From positions 62,001 through 126,000 of the forward strand of contig VYZB01000295.1 in the NCBI GenBank assembly GCA_013397455.1: a stretch of 64,000 nt of DNA, in the 5' to 3' direction. Within the stretch, counting starts at the first letter, position 1; each line of letters starts with the position of its first letter. The notes under the pieces are model-generated. The model worked only from the letters and a program-made list of their open reading frames with translations, was not told where the DNA came from and did not search any database. Shown one piece after another: positions 46,509 to 59,926 of this stretch. This stretch comes from Crotophaga sulcirostris (lineage: Eukaryota; Chordata; Aves; Cuculiformes; Crotophagidae). The position numbers and the translations under genes are program-made.

Positions 46509-49500
46509 CTGTGTGGAGAAGAAAGGACTGAGCTTAACACAATATAACAGACTAGAAGACTGTAGATCAAGAATATGTGCTTTTTGGTTAGAACGGATGC
46601 AGCATAGAAGCTGTACAAGTAACTAACTTAATCTCGATCATTCACTGCTTTCTGAATAGGCATTTTCCTTTTAGCATTCTACCACCATTCCAGTATTGTA
46701 CTCAAGAAATACTTGTGATATTTACCTACTTAAGATATGCACTAGCCCACACTCCATCCCATAACATTTGGAGGACATGCTCCATAACTAGAAGTGTTAA
46801 GCATACGAGACTAAGCACAACCCATGGGAACAGGATCAAAAGCAGGAGGGGAATTTGTACAAGGCACGCACAGACCTTCTCACAGGTCTATAATGCAGCT
46901 TTAAAAGAAAATGCTTAATGAACCAGAAATACTCTGGGAAAGGTCTACAGTATTACACATTTTTTCTTTTTGCTTTCAATCATTGCTCACCTTTCATTCT
47001 CAGGGTTTCTCCTCACTCTAGCAGAGTGGCGTTATCTCTAACTTTTCTAGAACTGTATTACAGTGTCATTTACCCTCCACACACTTCCCACTATCAGAAA
47101 TCCTACAGTCAAACAGCACTTCTCCCCCTTACGTTATGCCTTAGAAGTTCTTTCCTCTTCCCTCCCTCTATCCTCAAGTGAAATATTTCATTTTCTTTTA
47201 TGCTGAAACCTATCAGTTTAAGCCATTCAAGACTTTCTCAAGAAAAACAGTAGGTTCAAGTGATCAGCCTCTACATTCTTTCTCTGCAGGTTGTGTGTGT
47301 ATGCTTTAAGCAATCACGTATTTTCTCACTAATTAACAAACATCAATTTTTACGTATATGCTCAGCCCAGTATTTTTCCTAGCATATCAGTTGCCTTCAC
47401 CTGCTGTTTGATATACTACAGTAGTAGTTCAGCATTTCAGTACATCCTTATTTAGGCTTGGACTTCTCATTTTTACTTTTAAGGTACTGTAATTAAAGTG
47501 ATAGTGAAAACAGCATTTTTGCTTTAAGCCTAACACTCCATAAGAGCCGGACTGTACAGTAGCAACAAAAATGCAGTAGCCAGCAGGAATCAGTAAATAC
47601 GTGCAGATAAATACTAACAAAAGCTAAGATGCAGCTGTAGCCAGGGAGATTTAACAAGGATATAAAATGTAAGGAAAAAGCTTCTGGAATCAAACTCAAA
47701 ACGAAAGCTGAATTGCCAAGAATAATACTTCAAGGTTGCTACGCACAAAACTAAGATATTCCAAGTCTTCCCCTAAAAGAAGCAGAAGTTATTTACCAGT
47801 TATTCACATTTCACAGGGCTTTGATTTTAATCAAGCACAAAACTAAGATAACACTTATTCCAAGTCAGTTATCATATAAGGAAAAGATGATTCTGCAAAA
47901 GTTTTCAATGAACAAAAACAGCAACAGAAAGACATACGATGAAGTTTGTATGTGTACTCATAAGACTATAATTCATCTGTGTCCTTCAACTGTCTGAAGT
48001 GAGATAAAATTTAGTAAGACTGATCCCCTGGAAACAGCCAGGAAGACTTCTCAGGTTTACAACTTTGCCAATCCTGGAGCTTCTTAACTGCACTTTACAC
48101 CCACGACAGTAAAGCTTTTCCAATGAAGGTTGATTAGTCCATGAGAAACCACAGACAACGTTCCAGTAGTTTTGGTAAGTAGTACTTTTTTCCAACACAT
48201 GTGATAAGCTAAGGAATTTATCTTCTCTGGGTTGTCTGAACATAAGAATTATATTTTTAGATTATCCCTGCTTAAGCAAGTGTCAAATTTGTCTTTTCAA
48301 TTTTGTTATCAATTGTACCTTTAGTATTCTTTAACATGACAAGGCTGCCACATCACTCCTAATAAAAGGTAACAATGTGACAAACACAGCAGGTCCAAAG
48401 GCCCAGTCAGAGCTGACTGAAATAATAAAACCATAATTGGAATAGCTTTTGACAGCAGTTCGCTACCTTTCCTCTGGACTCTTGACTTCAGTTCTAGGAA
48501 TATGAAAGAGGTTTTACATTTGCAAGCCAAAAATGGGACACACTTTTTTGCCTTAGGTAGAGACATGGGATTTCACAGATCTACTGCCAAAGACTAACAT
48601 CCATGCCTACATTTCTAAAATCTGGTCGCAGAATTAAGGCCATTATGCCAAAAGAAAAAGAAATCTACTTTTTATAAACCTATACTCGAAAACTCATCAA
48701 TAGAATCCATAAATGACCCAATATCCAAGCCAAGGTAAGCCAGAGCTACACTGAAGAGTGTTTCTCTCTTCCCTCCCTCATTTTTATTCTTTCCTACAAA
48801 TGAAGTGATTCAAGTGGAAAGCTTTATCTTTGATTCAGCTAGATGTCTATCTAGTCACACAGCAAAGGTTTTGCTGCAAACAGGCATACAAAAGAAAAAA
48901 TTTCTACTGATTTTCCAAATCACAACCGACATCGATGAATTCCCAAGTTATCCAAGTCAAAACTGCTCAAAGAAAATTTTTCTTTTCAAGCATAGCATTA
49001 AAAATTATCACCTACAGAAATGAGTGATATATTCAAGCCCAGAACTCCACAGGATTCATAAAAGAATTCTACATTTATACAGTAACATTCAACTACTTTA
49101 GATTTTTTTGAGAAGGGACCAAGGTTCGTACCTCACAGCAAACAAGACAGTTACAAAGGACTAAACTGATTTCAATCAAGATGTTTTAAGGAATTAGTTC
49201 TGATTTAAGTCATCCAATTTTACAGTAATTAATTTTAAAATCTAAAGACAACTTAGAAAAAATACGTTTATCTAAAAAGTAAATACTTTTTTAGCTTCTG
49301 TATTCTTTTTGTGTGAATTTTACAGGCTTTTATTGGCAAAAATAAAACCTTAAAAACTAAAGCCTGAAGCCTGTACCTCACGTAGCTAACTGATTTGATT
49401 TTAGTGTGATGAAAGATGTGGTCCTGCTTCCATATGGCGGCATTATCTCATTAAGTGCCTTAACACTCACACTCTGCCTTCATTTTCCTTAGGATGTTAC

Positions 49501-51981
49501 ATAATTCTTCTTGGACCATCCACGTTTTTAAGTATTTTTAAAATAAAACTACTAGTCAGAGAAAATCCCCACAGGACACAAGAACAAGCATCAGTGCTTT
49601 CCTATTCACCTTCTTTTTTTTCTCCATCCATATTTAAAAAAAGGAAAATCAAGAGCACTTATGTGCTTCTATTGTTGCCCTAAGGTACAAATAACTTCGA
49701 CAATCATACTCTTCTCCTCCTACTAAACAACAGAATGACTACAGCTAGGAAAACACAACATAAAGAAACAGATGAAAACTTTAAAGAAATCAAGGCAAAA
49801 TGCTCATATACACAGAAAAATATGAAAAGGCATAAGCACTTCAAGCACTTCCTTTTGTTCGTGATCTCTGAGATGAAAGGTGTGGCAGCTGACATTTGGC
49901 TCAAATAGCAGCTATGACAAATGCAATTTGACTGAAGTAGACTTCTTACTGAATTTCTTGGTTATCTTTTTGTTGCCATCTATCATCAGAAATCTTTTAC
50001 AAAAATCACGCATTACATAATCTCTTCCATATTATCTGTCATATTAATGTGTGAAAACTGACAAGCCAACTGCTACATGCATTTAGTTTGGGTTTTTTTG
50101 GCTACACTAAAACTTCAACAGTTTGACAGCCATTTATTCTAGCTTGCTCGTGCTCAGGCATAACCAATGTCCATGCGGCATACAGGATAACCAATTATTT
50201 TCTCCTGGGTTTCCCATAAACTACACATTTGTTTTATTTCTCTAGTTTCTGTAGAAATAAGGGATGAAACCCAAAGATTCACTGTATAATAACAGGAGGA
50301 CATACTGCTACTTTTTAAGTGCATCCCCTGTTTTCTTCATGACATTAACATCACAAGTGTTGTGGATTATCAAAATGAGTTACTTCCATGGCCCAGATAT
50401 TATAGCATGGTTGTTACTATTAAAGCACGAGTGCATTTATTCCACTTTGCTTTAATCTGTTCATTTTGCCTTGGACCATAATACTGAAAGAGTTCAGGAA
50501 CTCAAGTAAATTCTTACGCAGTTGTTTTTCAACTGTAAAACAAACTCATATTATAAACCTACAGATACCAGATTAATTCAAACTTAACATTTATTCCTTC
50601 ATTATGTATGCAGATACATGCTATACAATAGCATGCCATGAGTTCTAACTGGCTGGCTGGTCACATCCAGGGAGTAGTGGTCCGTGGCTCAAAGTCAAAA
50701 TCAAGACTGGTGACGAGTGGTGTCTCTCAGGGGTCCATACTGGGACCAGTGTTATTTAATATTTTCATCAACAACATAGTGAGATCGAGTGCACCATCAG
50801 CAAGTTTGCAGATGACACCAAGCTGGGTGGTGCAGCTGACACACCAGAAGGACAAACTGTCATCCAGGAGGACATGGACAAGCGGGCCCACATGACCCTC
50901 ATGAGGTTTAACAAGGCGAAGTGCAGAGTCCTGTGCCTGGCTAGCAGCAACCCTCTTTCTCTGGGAGATCAGAGAGCTGCCCTGTGGAAGAGGGCTTGGC
51001 AAGCTGGACACGAGCCAACAATGTGTACTCGCAGCCCAGAAGGCCAACTGTATCCTGGACTGCATCAAAAGAACCATGGCCAGCAGGTTGACTGAGTTGA
51101 TTCTGCCACTCTACCTGGCTCTTGTGAGACCCCACCTGGAGCACTGTGTCCAGTTCTGGGGCACTCAGCACAAGGATGATCATGAAGTTGTTGGAACAGG
51201 TCCAGAGGAGGGTTATGAAAATGATACAAGGGCTGGAGCATCTCTGCTATGAAGACAGGGTGAGGGAGATGGGGTTGTTCAGCCTACAGAAGAGAAGGCT
51301 CCGCGAAGACCTTAGAGCAGCCTCCAGTACTTTAAAGGGGCTACAGGAAAGCTGGGGACAGACTTTTTAGCAAGGGCTGCTGTTACAGGACAAGGGGTAA
51401 TGGCTTTAAACAAGAGAGGGGAGATTTTGACTGGATATAGGAAGAAATTTCTTACAGTGAGAGTGGTGAAACACTGGCACAGGTTGCCCAGGGAGGTGAC
51501 AGATGCCCCACTCCCTGCAAACATTCAAGGTCAGGCTGGATGGGGCTCTACGCAACCTGATTTAGTTGAAGATTTCCCTGATCACTGCAGGGGGGTTGGA
51601 CCAGAAGACCTGTAAAGGTCCCTTCCAACCCAAAGCATTCTACGAATATTCACTGAGTTTGTCAGCTGTATTCAAAGAGCTCTATGAGCCCTCATATGTT
51701 ACTTCCTGCACAGACTTCTACATTGTTCATCTTGGATGCAAACTACCAAAGAAAATGCCACATGCTGCTTCAGATTCCCCATACTTTTCATTCCATTTCT
51801 GTTACATGAAAGAAGAACTAGGCCACTGGTAAGGAGACTCCTGTTTTATCACCACATATTAATGTTTATCCAGAACTGCAATGTAAAATTGGTTATTTGT
51901 AATTTTATTACACAGTTTCCAATTAACCGTATCAATTTCTTTCTTATTATTCCCAAAGAAATAACGTTACATTTACAATAC
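46509..51981. other. TDRD9 locus, large intron
   Basis: About 5.5 kb between the stop-bearing exon and the motif III exon. It contains the long CR1 fragment at 50.64-51.65 kb. The rest (46.5-50.6 kb) holds only short chance ORFs. Confidence 0.6.
50637..51648 (+). mobile_element. CR1 LINE, longest copy here, part of reverse transcriptase to 3' end
   Basis: About 1 kb of CR1. The first frame reads [20 protein letters not shown], then [20 protein letters not shown], the conserved GVPQGS...PLLFNIFIND block of the reverse transcriptase. Later frames carry VQRRVMKMIQGLEHLCYEDR and LGLFSLEKRRL-type motifs, then the 3' tail (CCCTTCCAACCCAAAGCATT). Frameshifts and an internal deletion between the RT and C-terminal parts show it is dead. 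It is 5'-truncated, as usual for CR1. Confidence 0.96.
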
Positions 51982-52146
51982 CTGAAAATGAACTGTGTAC
52001 TTCAAATCATCAAGATAATATTCTTTGACTTCATAAGGTCTGCCTTCCACCTTAAATACACAGGCTGGTCTCAAACCATTACGAACTGGAAGTGCAAAGT
52101 AATCAGCAAATTCTTTACAGTTGATAGAAGCAGACATCAATATCAC
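51982..52146 (-). pseudogene. TDRD9: TDRD9 exon with helicase motif III
   Basis: A 165-base open exon, phase 0 at both ends, acceptor TTAACAG and donor CAG|GTATTG. It encodes VILMSASINCKEFADYFALP, then VRNGLRPACVFKVEGRPYEV and KEYYLDDLKYTVHFQ. It matches the human VVLMSATISCKEFADYFAVP stretch. The SAT motif is SAS here. Confidence 0.95.
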
Positions 52147-53560
52147 CTGTTAAAAAATTCCACAGTACATGTAAAACGTTATTTTTAGCACAAAATGCCA
52201 CGCTACACTGGAATCTCCACTTATTCTTAACATGTAAATGGTCTAATTTTGTGTAATAGAGTATGTATCCTAGGCACGTTTAAGTCAAAGCTAAATGCTT
52301 AAGATTCCCTAGGTAGCATGTGGAGAAAGGCAAGCACCTGTAAGAGAACAGATCAGGCCTAGGGCAGACAACGTGAAAAACATTTTCCTGTGGTAAAAGT
52401 TCAACTTGAAAAGAGATAGTACTCCTCCTTAAGCTTATGATCTCAACATAGTCTTCAAAAGAAAAAAAACAAACATGTACGCTAAGTATTTTCAACTCCG
52501 ATTTTACTAAAGAATTAGATTAGATATCAATGCCTTTAAATCCACCAAAAGATCAGCTTATTCCTACAACAGGAAAGCTAAGAAAGGCTGATTTAGCTTC
52601 ACACTACTATGTCTTTAAATTCAAAGGCAAGTGCATTTTCTTATTGGGAAGAAAAGGGATAAAAAGTAGATGTGCACAGATGTGTCCTATGCCCACTGGT
52701 ACGGCACTTCTGGTGAGTGAGTACATGCTTGGAAGATCTAAAGATCAAAGTTGTTTCAGTTTGAATCCATGCAGTGGATTGTACATAAGAAAACATTTCC
52801 TCCCAACAGCACCAGAAACGGCCAATATAAATTCAGGTTAGATCTGTTTTGGACAAACCAGTTTGCATTAACTGAACAATTAACTGAAGCACTTAAGAGA
52901 TACATGCAGACTCAGAAAATTTCTGCAGTCCCCAGTAGCTGCACAGAAATAGAGTTAGACTAACTATCACCTGTACTTAATGTCTTGCAATTCACAAATT
53001 CGTTACTTTGACACCACAAGGACTAAATATGTCATGCTAAATCTCTCAAACTCTGCTTTAGTACAAAGCACAGTTACCTAACATGTAGAGGAAAAAATCC
53101 CAGCTATGTTTTAACATCAGTTCTGCCTAGAAATTGCAATATAGCATTTCCAGCTTTTACTTTTTTCCAAATATCTTGTCCCATTAAAAAAAAAAAGCTC
53201 AGTAATTCCAAGAGTTAATGCTAACAAATTTAACCAAGGATAAGCACTGCCCCCAATAGCAATTACGTAATTCTAGTCAAATATCTATCTTGCATGTTTT
53301 AGCCTTAAGCAAAATTTAGAAGCTAATGCATTCTAACATGAGGAAAAATAAAAAGTCTCTCAGAACACATTATAGCAGCCAGGAAAAGAATGTCCTTTAG
53401 CTTGCTTGCTTATGAAGAATAGCAAACTAAATATTTTAGTAAAAAATAATGGCACATTTAAGGTAAGTTCTTTAAAACATGCCCTGTAAATTTTTGTAAA
53501 TCAAAAACATGTAAAAATTCATCTTGGAAGAAAAAATTGCAGAATGTATTTTGAACCTAC

Positions 53561-53641
53561 CTTTACAGATTGTGAATTTGTACACAACAGTTTACGGACC
53601 ACCAAGAGCAAGAAATCCATTTCTTTTGTACGCTCATGCAC
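53561..53641 (-). pseudogene. TDRD9: TDRD9 exon, second half of DExH motif II
   Basis: An 81-base open exon, phase 0 at both ends, acceptor GTCTTCCAG and donor AAG|GTAGGT. It encodes VHERTKEMDFLLLVVRKLLC then TNSQSVK, almost identical to human VHERTEEMDFLLLVVRKLLR. It supplies the VH of the DExH box. Confidence 0.95.
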
Positions 53642-54464
53642 CTGGAAGACGTTATCCACAATTTAATTTTCATTAATTCATGCTGCTCTTTCTGTCAATC
53701 TCTTCTTTTGCTACTCAATTTCATGCTTTATATTCATAGCTTGGAATAATACATTTCCACAGAAGAAAACACACCTTTTAAGACTATGCATATTAATCAC
53801 AATTTAAAACCCTAACACAGCTTTTCAAATGACTATAGCACCCTTTCTGGAAGTCATATGCACTGTTAAGTCATTAAAATTGTACAATGACTAGAAAATC
53901 AGTTGTGAGCTCTAGCCACTAGTTCTACTGGACTTGATGACAACAGCTGAAGTGATCCTGAAGATGGGAAAGTCAACTGTACTAAGATCACAAATGATCC
54001 AAGCAGGAACTAAGTCAGATTGTCATGCACAACCGCTTTCTAAAACATTTTCCACCAGCATACATTCTAGCACCTGACTCTTCTGCTTGTTCCTTGCAGT
54101 TTGATAAATACTTCTTCTCAACATTACTGGTGATGATCATATCCCCTTTTTGAATCATCATAGTTTAAATATATTAAGCACAGCAGCTTTTCCCAGAGAT
54201 TAACCTTCAAAGGTCAACATTTACCCCCTGCAAGGTAACCAGCATATTGTAACACAATACAAAGATACACTTATATTCAATATTGTCCCATTACAGAAAA
54301 GATTTAACTAAGGCAGTTTTCAGGCTGACAGCAAGACCTTAGTGTGAAAAGTCATGATTTTCAGACTTATTTTTGCTAGGGGATACTCCTCAACACTGCA
54401 CTATTCTAACAGGGCTGACACCTGCAATTAAAAATGAATTGGAGAGCATCTGGTTGCTAAAATC

Positions 54465-54560
54465 TGTAGAATCACAGAATGGTTTGTGCTGGAGGGGACC
54501 TTTACAGATCTAGTCCAACCCGCTTGTAATGAGCAGGGACATCTTCAAGAAATGGTTACC
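54465..54560 (-). mobile_element. CR1 LINE, short 3' tail (reverse)
   Basis: Reverse-complement CR1 tail: AGAATCACAGAATGGTTTGT, then GGAGGGGACCTTTACAGATC and AGTCCAACCCGCTTGT. It is about 90 bases long, between TDRD9 exons at 53.6 and 55.8 kb. Confidence 0.9.
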
Positions 54561-55781
54561 ACTGGGCCAAGATCTCAATTTGTGAGGTAAATGTGGGGGG
54601 AAAGTGGCATATGCAGAATATGAGGGACAGGAATTTCAGCTGGGGAAGCAAAAAACCACATACAGTCTTGAAAGCTAGGACCTGCTGAAACAAGAGCTAC
54701 AAGCTGATATCATCAGTTCAAACAGAGTATCCCAAACAAGGCTTTTCAAACCTCTGCATTTCCTTATTTTAGGATTAAAAAGATCAAGGTTTTGCAAAAC
54801 CCTGCTTGATTAGAAGACTAGAGTGGTCTCAAATCTTTCCCATGAAGAAAACTGGTACAATTCTTTAGGATTTGGGGTGGGGGTTGTTATTTTTGTCTGT
54901 TTGAATGAAGTCTTGAAGTTTCTTCATACAAAAGTGTAAATATTTGCTTCATCTTTTTCATTTTATCAATGTGCCATCTCAAGTGTAGTCACAACAGCCT
55001 TCATTGTAACGGCAATAGTGTAATGGTATATCAAGTACTGACTCCCTGCTCCTCAAACATCCAAGAATCAGTCATTCTCAGCTAAAACACTGTAATGGAA
55101 CAGAAATAAAACGAGCATTAAAAAAAAAAAGTCCTCTTCTGTGCCATTATATCCCAAGATTTAAAATATCGCCTTAAAATGTGATCTATATTCATGGTTT
55201 GGGAAAGCACAATTTCACATCTGACTAGGTTTAACAGTCAAATACTGCTTACCTCAGAAAACAAGCAAAAAAAATCACATAAAAATATACAAATTACAGA
55301 AAAGTCTTTAAAGTATATTTTCTTTAGCTTTTCAGTGAAGTGACAGTAATAATGATGAATCCCCATGAGCAGACTGTAAATCTAGCCAGAAAACAGAATT
55401 TTCAGAGGGCTGTTTCATTTTTCAGGACAACCATGAAGAGCAAAGGGGAGTAACAGCCAAGGGAGCAAAAACTAGCCACCTCCTCCTCACAGATCTAGCC
55501 ACAAATGTTCATGGAATCCAGGCAGTGGATTTCAGAATACATTTTACGGCTTTCATATCAAAAGCTAAGCACTCCCAGACATCCTCCCCACAGCCTCAGT
55601 TCTAAAACTTCGTTGCTCAAAGGAACACAGAGACAAGTCTATTTAAAGAAGTGTTAGCTGAGACAACTTATACAAGGCATCTTTACAACTGGATGTCTGC
55701 ATTTTTCCCTCTCCAGCATGCTAAGAGACACAAAAGAAGGTAAATTTAAATTTCATATTAAAGACATTTCCACTAACTTAC

Positions 55782-55898
55782 ATCATCAATGACAATGTGT
55801 GTGAATTCCTTTAGGCTTTTGGCACAAACTACTTTTTCAAGAAGAACTCCAGTTGTCACCAATCTTGTCCTGTTTGAGGAAATGTTCTCCAAACTTAC
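55782..55898 (-). pseudogene. TDRD9: TDRD9 exon with helicase motif Ib and first half of motif II
   Basis: A 117-base open exon, phase 0 at both ends, acceptor TTGTGTTAG and donor GAT|GTAAGT. It encodes VSLENISSNRTRLVTTGVLL then EKVVCAKSLKEFTHIVIDD. The human counterpart ends FTHIIIDE. Two residues are missing in motif Ib (human TRLIYMTTG against TRLVTTG here), and the catalytic glutamate of the DExH box is aspartate. Confidence 0.92.
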
Positions 55899-57309
55899 CT
55901 AACACAATGAGAAAAATAAAGACATGAGCAGATAGTGAATGGATTTACAGGAATTACGCAGCTGAAAGAATTCCAAAATGAAATACAGATTAAGTCCATG
56001 AGAATTATTCATTCAAACTTCCAGAAGACTCTGTACAAATGAGTTCTCAAAGCTTGGAATCCACTAACTCAAGGAACAAATATTTTCTTTAGGAGAAAAC
56101 AAAAAAACCTCAAAACTTTATTTTATAAAGGATCAAAAATTCCTGCAAAGTGCTATAGCCTGAGAATAATCCTTCAAAGTTTTTTAAAAGGTAAGCACAT
56201 GAAGATAGCATCAAGATCAGGCAACTTACTCTAGAAAGGAAAGTTCTACAATCCTATGTTAAACAATGGATCTACCATTTCTAAAATAATTACATAACCT
56301 GAGCCATTTCAGGTGCTGCCTACCCAGGCAGGCAGGCAGAGCAATGATCATCTTTTCATTTTCCATTTTAGAACAGCTTAGAACAGACAAATCTACACTC
56401 AACTGTTTTTTTACTTCCTTTTTGCTCAACTCAAACAAGTACTTGTGAAACAAGCACTGCACATCCAAATACACTGTCCTGAAAAGAGTCTGGAAACACA
56501 CCATCACCATTTTCAAGACTCATTAGTCTAATGAATCAATTTCGCAATTTTATGACTGTTCAATTCAAGGTATAAAGTTATATAAAACACTTTGTTTAGA
56601 AACTACTTTGGAAAAAGTAACATATATAACCCATAGTAATTCTACAAAGCAATAACCTGAGGTTATTAATATTGTCTTAGTTAAGACCTGAGAATGTCAG
56701 ATAATAACTCCCACATAGTTACTCTAGAATGTTCACCTCTCTGAACTGAAACTTCTTTAGTAAGTGATGGACCATAAACAGTATTTTTAGTTCATCTTCC
56801 AATTTACCTGTGAAAAAATTCAGAGTAGTATAAAAAAAGAAGGCAAAAAATAACTTTACCTACTATAGCATTTGCTGTAAATATATCAAAAGAAACCACT
56901 AAGATTTGATACTTAAAGAACAGTATTCAGTAGGGATGATAAAGATCCTTTTGATGCGAAAATGAAGCTGACGTATCTGTATAGCCCTGTAATATGGTAT
57001 TGCTGGTACTCGTAACAGGCCATAAGCTTTGCACTGAGTCTGTGAGGCCTCAGGATTAAGGCATGTCTCATTTCTTGATCTGCCTCTACCTTTGCTTTAC
57101 TTGATCTAGTTGTGACAGCAATTTAGTGTAGAGATATCAGGTTTGGTACACTAGCAGAGGCCTTAAGAAATGTAGACATGGGTTAACAAATGAAGAAGAG
57201 GCTGGGCACTGTAGACCCCAAGCTATAAACAACTCTGTAATGGTCAGTTGAAAACAAAAACCCCTCAGACCTGGAACTGGACAAAATTGATTTTATGGGT
57301 AACAAAGAG

Positions 57310-57417
57310 TACTGCAACATTGCTGTTACCCAGCCTCAGAGAATCGGGGCCAGCAGCCTTGCCAGGTGGATCTGCAGGGAAAGATCATGGACGTCAGGTG
57401 GATTTGTGGGATGCCAG
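57310..57417 (+). pseudogene. TDRD9: TDRD9 helicase motif Ia exon, in inverted orientation
   Basis: On the plus strand, opposite to all other TDRD9 exons, the codons read YCNIAVTQPQRIGASSLARW then ICRERSWTSGGFVGCQ, followed by a GT donor (CAG|GTACGA). The human counterpart is YCSIVVTQPRKIGASSIARW and on to GGVVGYQ, so identity is high. The donor phase (0) would join perfectly to the exon at 55782-55898, but that exon is on the other strand. The left edge is uncertain because no good pyrimidine tract precedes it. The arginine of motif Ia (TQPR) is glutamine here. Confidence 0.88.
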
Positions 57418-59868
57418 GTACGAGAAAATTTCAAGTTGTATGTAAAAACACATTAAAAAGTACTGTATCTTCTTTATTATTTACTTTTAAGCATATCTAG
57501 CATACTGAAGCAGTGTTAGAGAATCTGCTTTTAAAGTGGAATTGCAGATTTCTAGCTGTCCTCTGTTAAACATTCATAATGAAATGCTTAAGCTTTTAAA
57601 ATCGAACAACTATAAATGCTACTTCAATATTTAATCATCTGCATTTACAAAAAGTAACCAGGACAGGAGTTTGGTTAGCAATAATATGGCACATTACAAC
57701 TAAACAATTTTGCTAAAAAGCCCTGCTATCCTGAAATCAGAAACAGAAATCCTCTCTATTTCAAAAGGGTTTCACTAGGTCCACAGTGACATTTACTTAT
57801 TTGCATACAGACAATAAAAGCTTAGACTTCACTAAGAAATACATAGAGTAGTGCACAAGAAATCTAGTATTCTACTTACAAAGGCAATATTTACTGTAAA
57901 ATAAGGGTTATAGCCTAAACACCTGGTCGCACAGTTACAGCTGTCTGTCTTTGGAAGGGTTACTACCTTACACAGTAATGAGACAGAAGCAGGCACAACT
58001 TCTTTTGTGTCTGTAACACACCTGAATGTGCTCCAACCCCCTCACCTTAAAACAAACCCCCCAAAGGCTGCACAGTTCACTAAAACAGTTTCATGAAGCA
58101 CTAAAAACCAGAGTTCTCAGGAAGACACACTCCAAGAAAGTTTCTTTACCTAGATTCTATGTAAAGCAGCAGTTACAGGTGATCATTGCACAGTGATTTA
58201 CTTAGCACTACAAATCAGAACTTAGTATCAGCAACCTTGGGAAATATTAACTATCCTCTTTAAAGTACTTTTAGTCAAGTTTCTAAATATATTCCCCGGG
58301 AAAAGTAATCTACAGCATTCTGTCACAGCAACACTGTACAACGGCTGACTGTCTTCCCTCTGGCACAAACATGTCACAACCGAGACATCAGTAGCTCTGC
58401 ATGATTTGACCAATGCTAGAAGAAATTTCAAGCTGCTAGGGGAAAGATCCCAGTGTCAGCATATCCCTGCTAAAGCAACACAGCCTTCCCACCTCCATCT
58501 CATTTTCCCTGTAACAACTGCAATTGTGAAAAATGTGTTAAAAGTTCATCTTTGCTCATGAAACTTCTGTTCTCCGGTGTAATTCTTTTCAACTTGCATG
58601 TATTTTGAATACAAAAGGCTATTTGCTAACTAGATGTTGTCTAACTAAGTTACAACTGGAAGGCACAAATAAATACTAAAAGATATAACTTTCAAGGACA
58701 AACTGTAGGGCAGACCAAGAGCTAAAAAAAGGTATTTATAAAACGAAGAACCAAGACAACTGTGAAGAACTATTTCCCTACAAGCTTAAGTTATAACCTT
58801 GTTTCTTTTACAGGAGGAACATTGCTAGCATCGGTTCAATTCAAAATCAAGCAGGCCATCGGTGCTGCTAAATTCAGGTGCGAGCCTACCTTAGGCAGAA
58901 TTCTGATTCAATATGTGAAGGACATTAAATGATTTACGGTATTGCGTTGAATTAATCAATACTACTACACTTTTATAGAGACATCTAAGGAACTAACACT
59001 TAGTTAACTCATTGCTGTCCTTCCTTTGCCAGTCAAAGCACATGAAACACTAGGGAACACCACATTCCTGAACTACAATGTCGGAAGCTTCTTCCAGTCC
59101 CTTTATTGCCCCATCTTCAGTTTTCAACACCTCCTCCTCTTCCACAAGTTTTGTCACGTCAGGCAAACAAGAGACAGTATTTTGCAGTTAGGACAGGTGG
59201 TCAGATGCACAGCACTGGACAGGTCAGCTGCACCTACTGCCTCTCAGCTGATGGCAGGCCAGACAAACGGCTTCACCAGCTACCTGGGCTCCAGAGGCCA
59301 TGGAATTTGTAGAAGCACTGAAGGACAGTCATTTCTAGACAATGTATCAATTTGACAAAGTTTGGTATCTTAGCAAAGGGATACAAAAGTACTACAGAGA
59401 ATGACACACAGAACAGACAAAACACAAAAATACCCTCTTCTTGGGAAATCAGCTATATTAACAAATCTAGAAATTAAGAGGCACAGTAAAAGTTTGAAGC
59501 TGAGCTGTCCTGACAAGCGAGTCAGGCTCATACTGCGTTTACCAGAACTCCTAGGAAAGAAGTGCAAGCAGATTTCTCTCTAAAGGCAGTTCAAAGCAAC
59601 AATCAAGTATACCCAGAAATAACGTGGAATAGAAAATGAGAAAACAGAAAAGACAGACATGAATCCAATGAGTGATACATTTTCCTTGCAGATATATTTC
59701 AACTACTTATCTACATTTGTCAATACAATAAATCAGATGAATGCATATATATCTATGCAACAGCATTATACATTGTTGTTTCCATAAAACAGGGCATTTA
59801 CTTTTTAATATCATGCACACACATCTTTAAACAAGAAATATACAGTAAGGTTTCATAACTTTGTTTAG

Positions 59869-59926
59869 GGGAGGAGATGGGAATAAAGACCGCAGGGAGG
59901 AGATGGGAATAAAGACTGCAGGGAGG
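59869..59926. repeat. Tandem duplication, 26-bp period
   Basis: GGGAGGAGATGGGAATAAAG followed by AC(C/T)GCA occurs twice in tandem with one C/T difference, then a 6-base start of a third copy. Confidence 0.92.

Noticed and set aside
50638..51832. Cluster of forward and reverse ORFs around 50.6-51.8 kb
   Set aside because: All lie in, or extend from, the CR1 element. They are broken pieces or shadows of its ORF2, not host genes.
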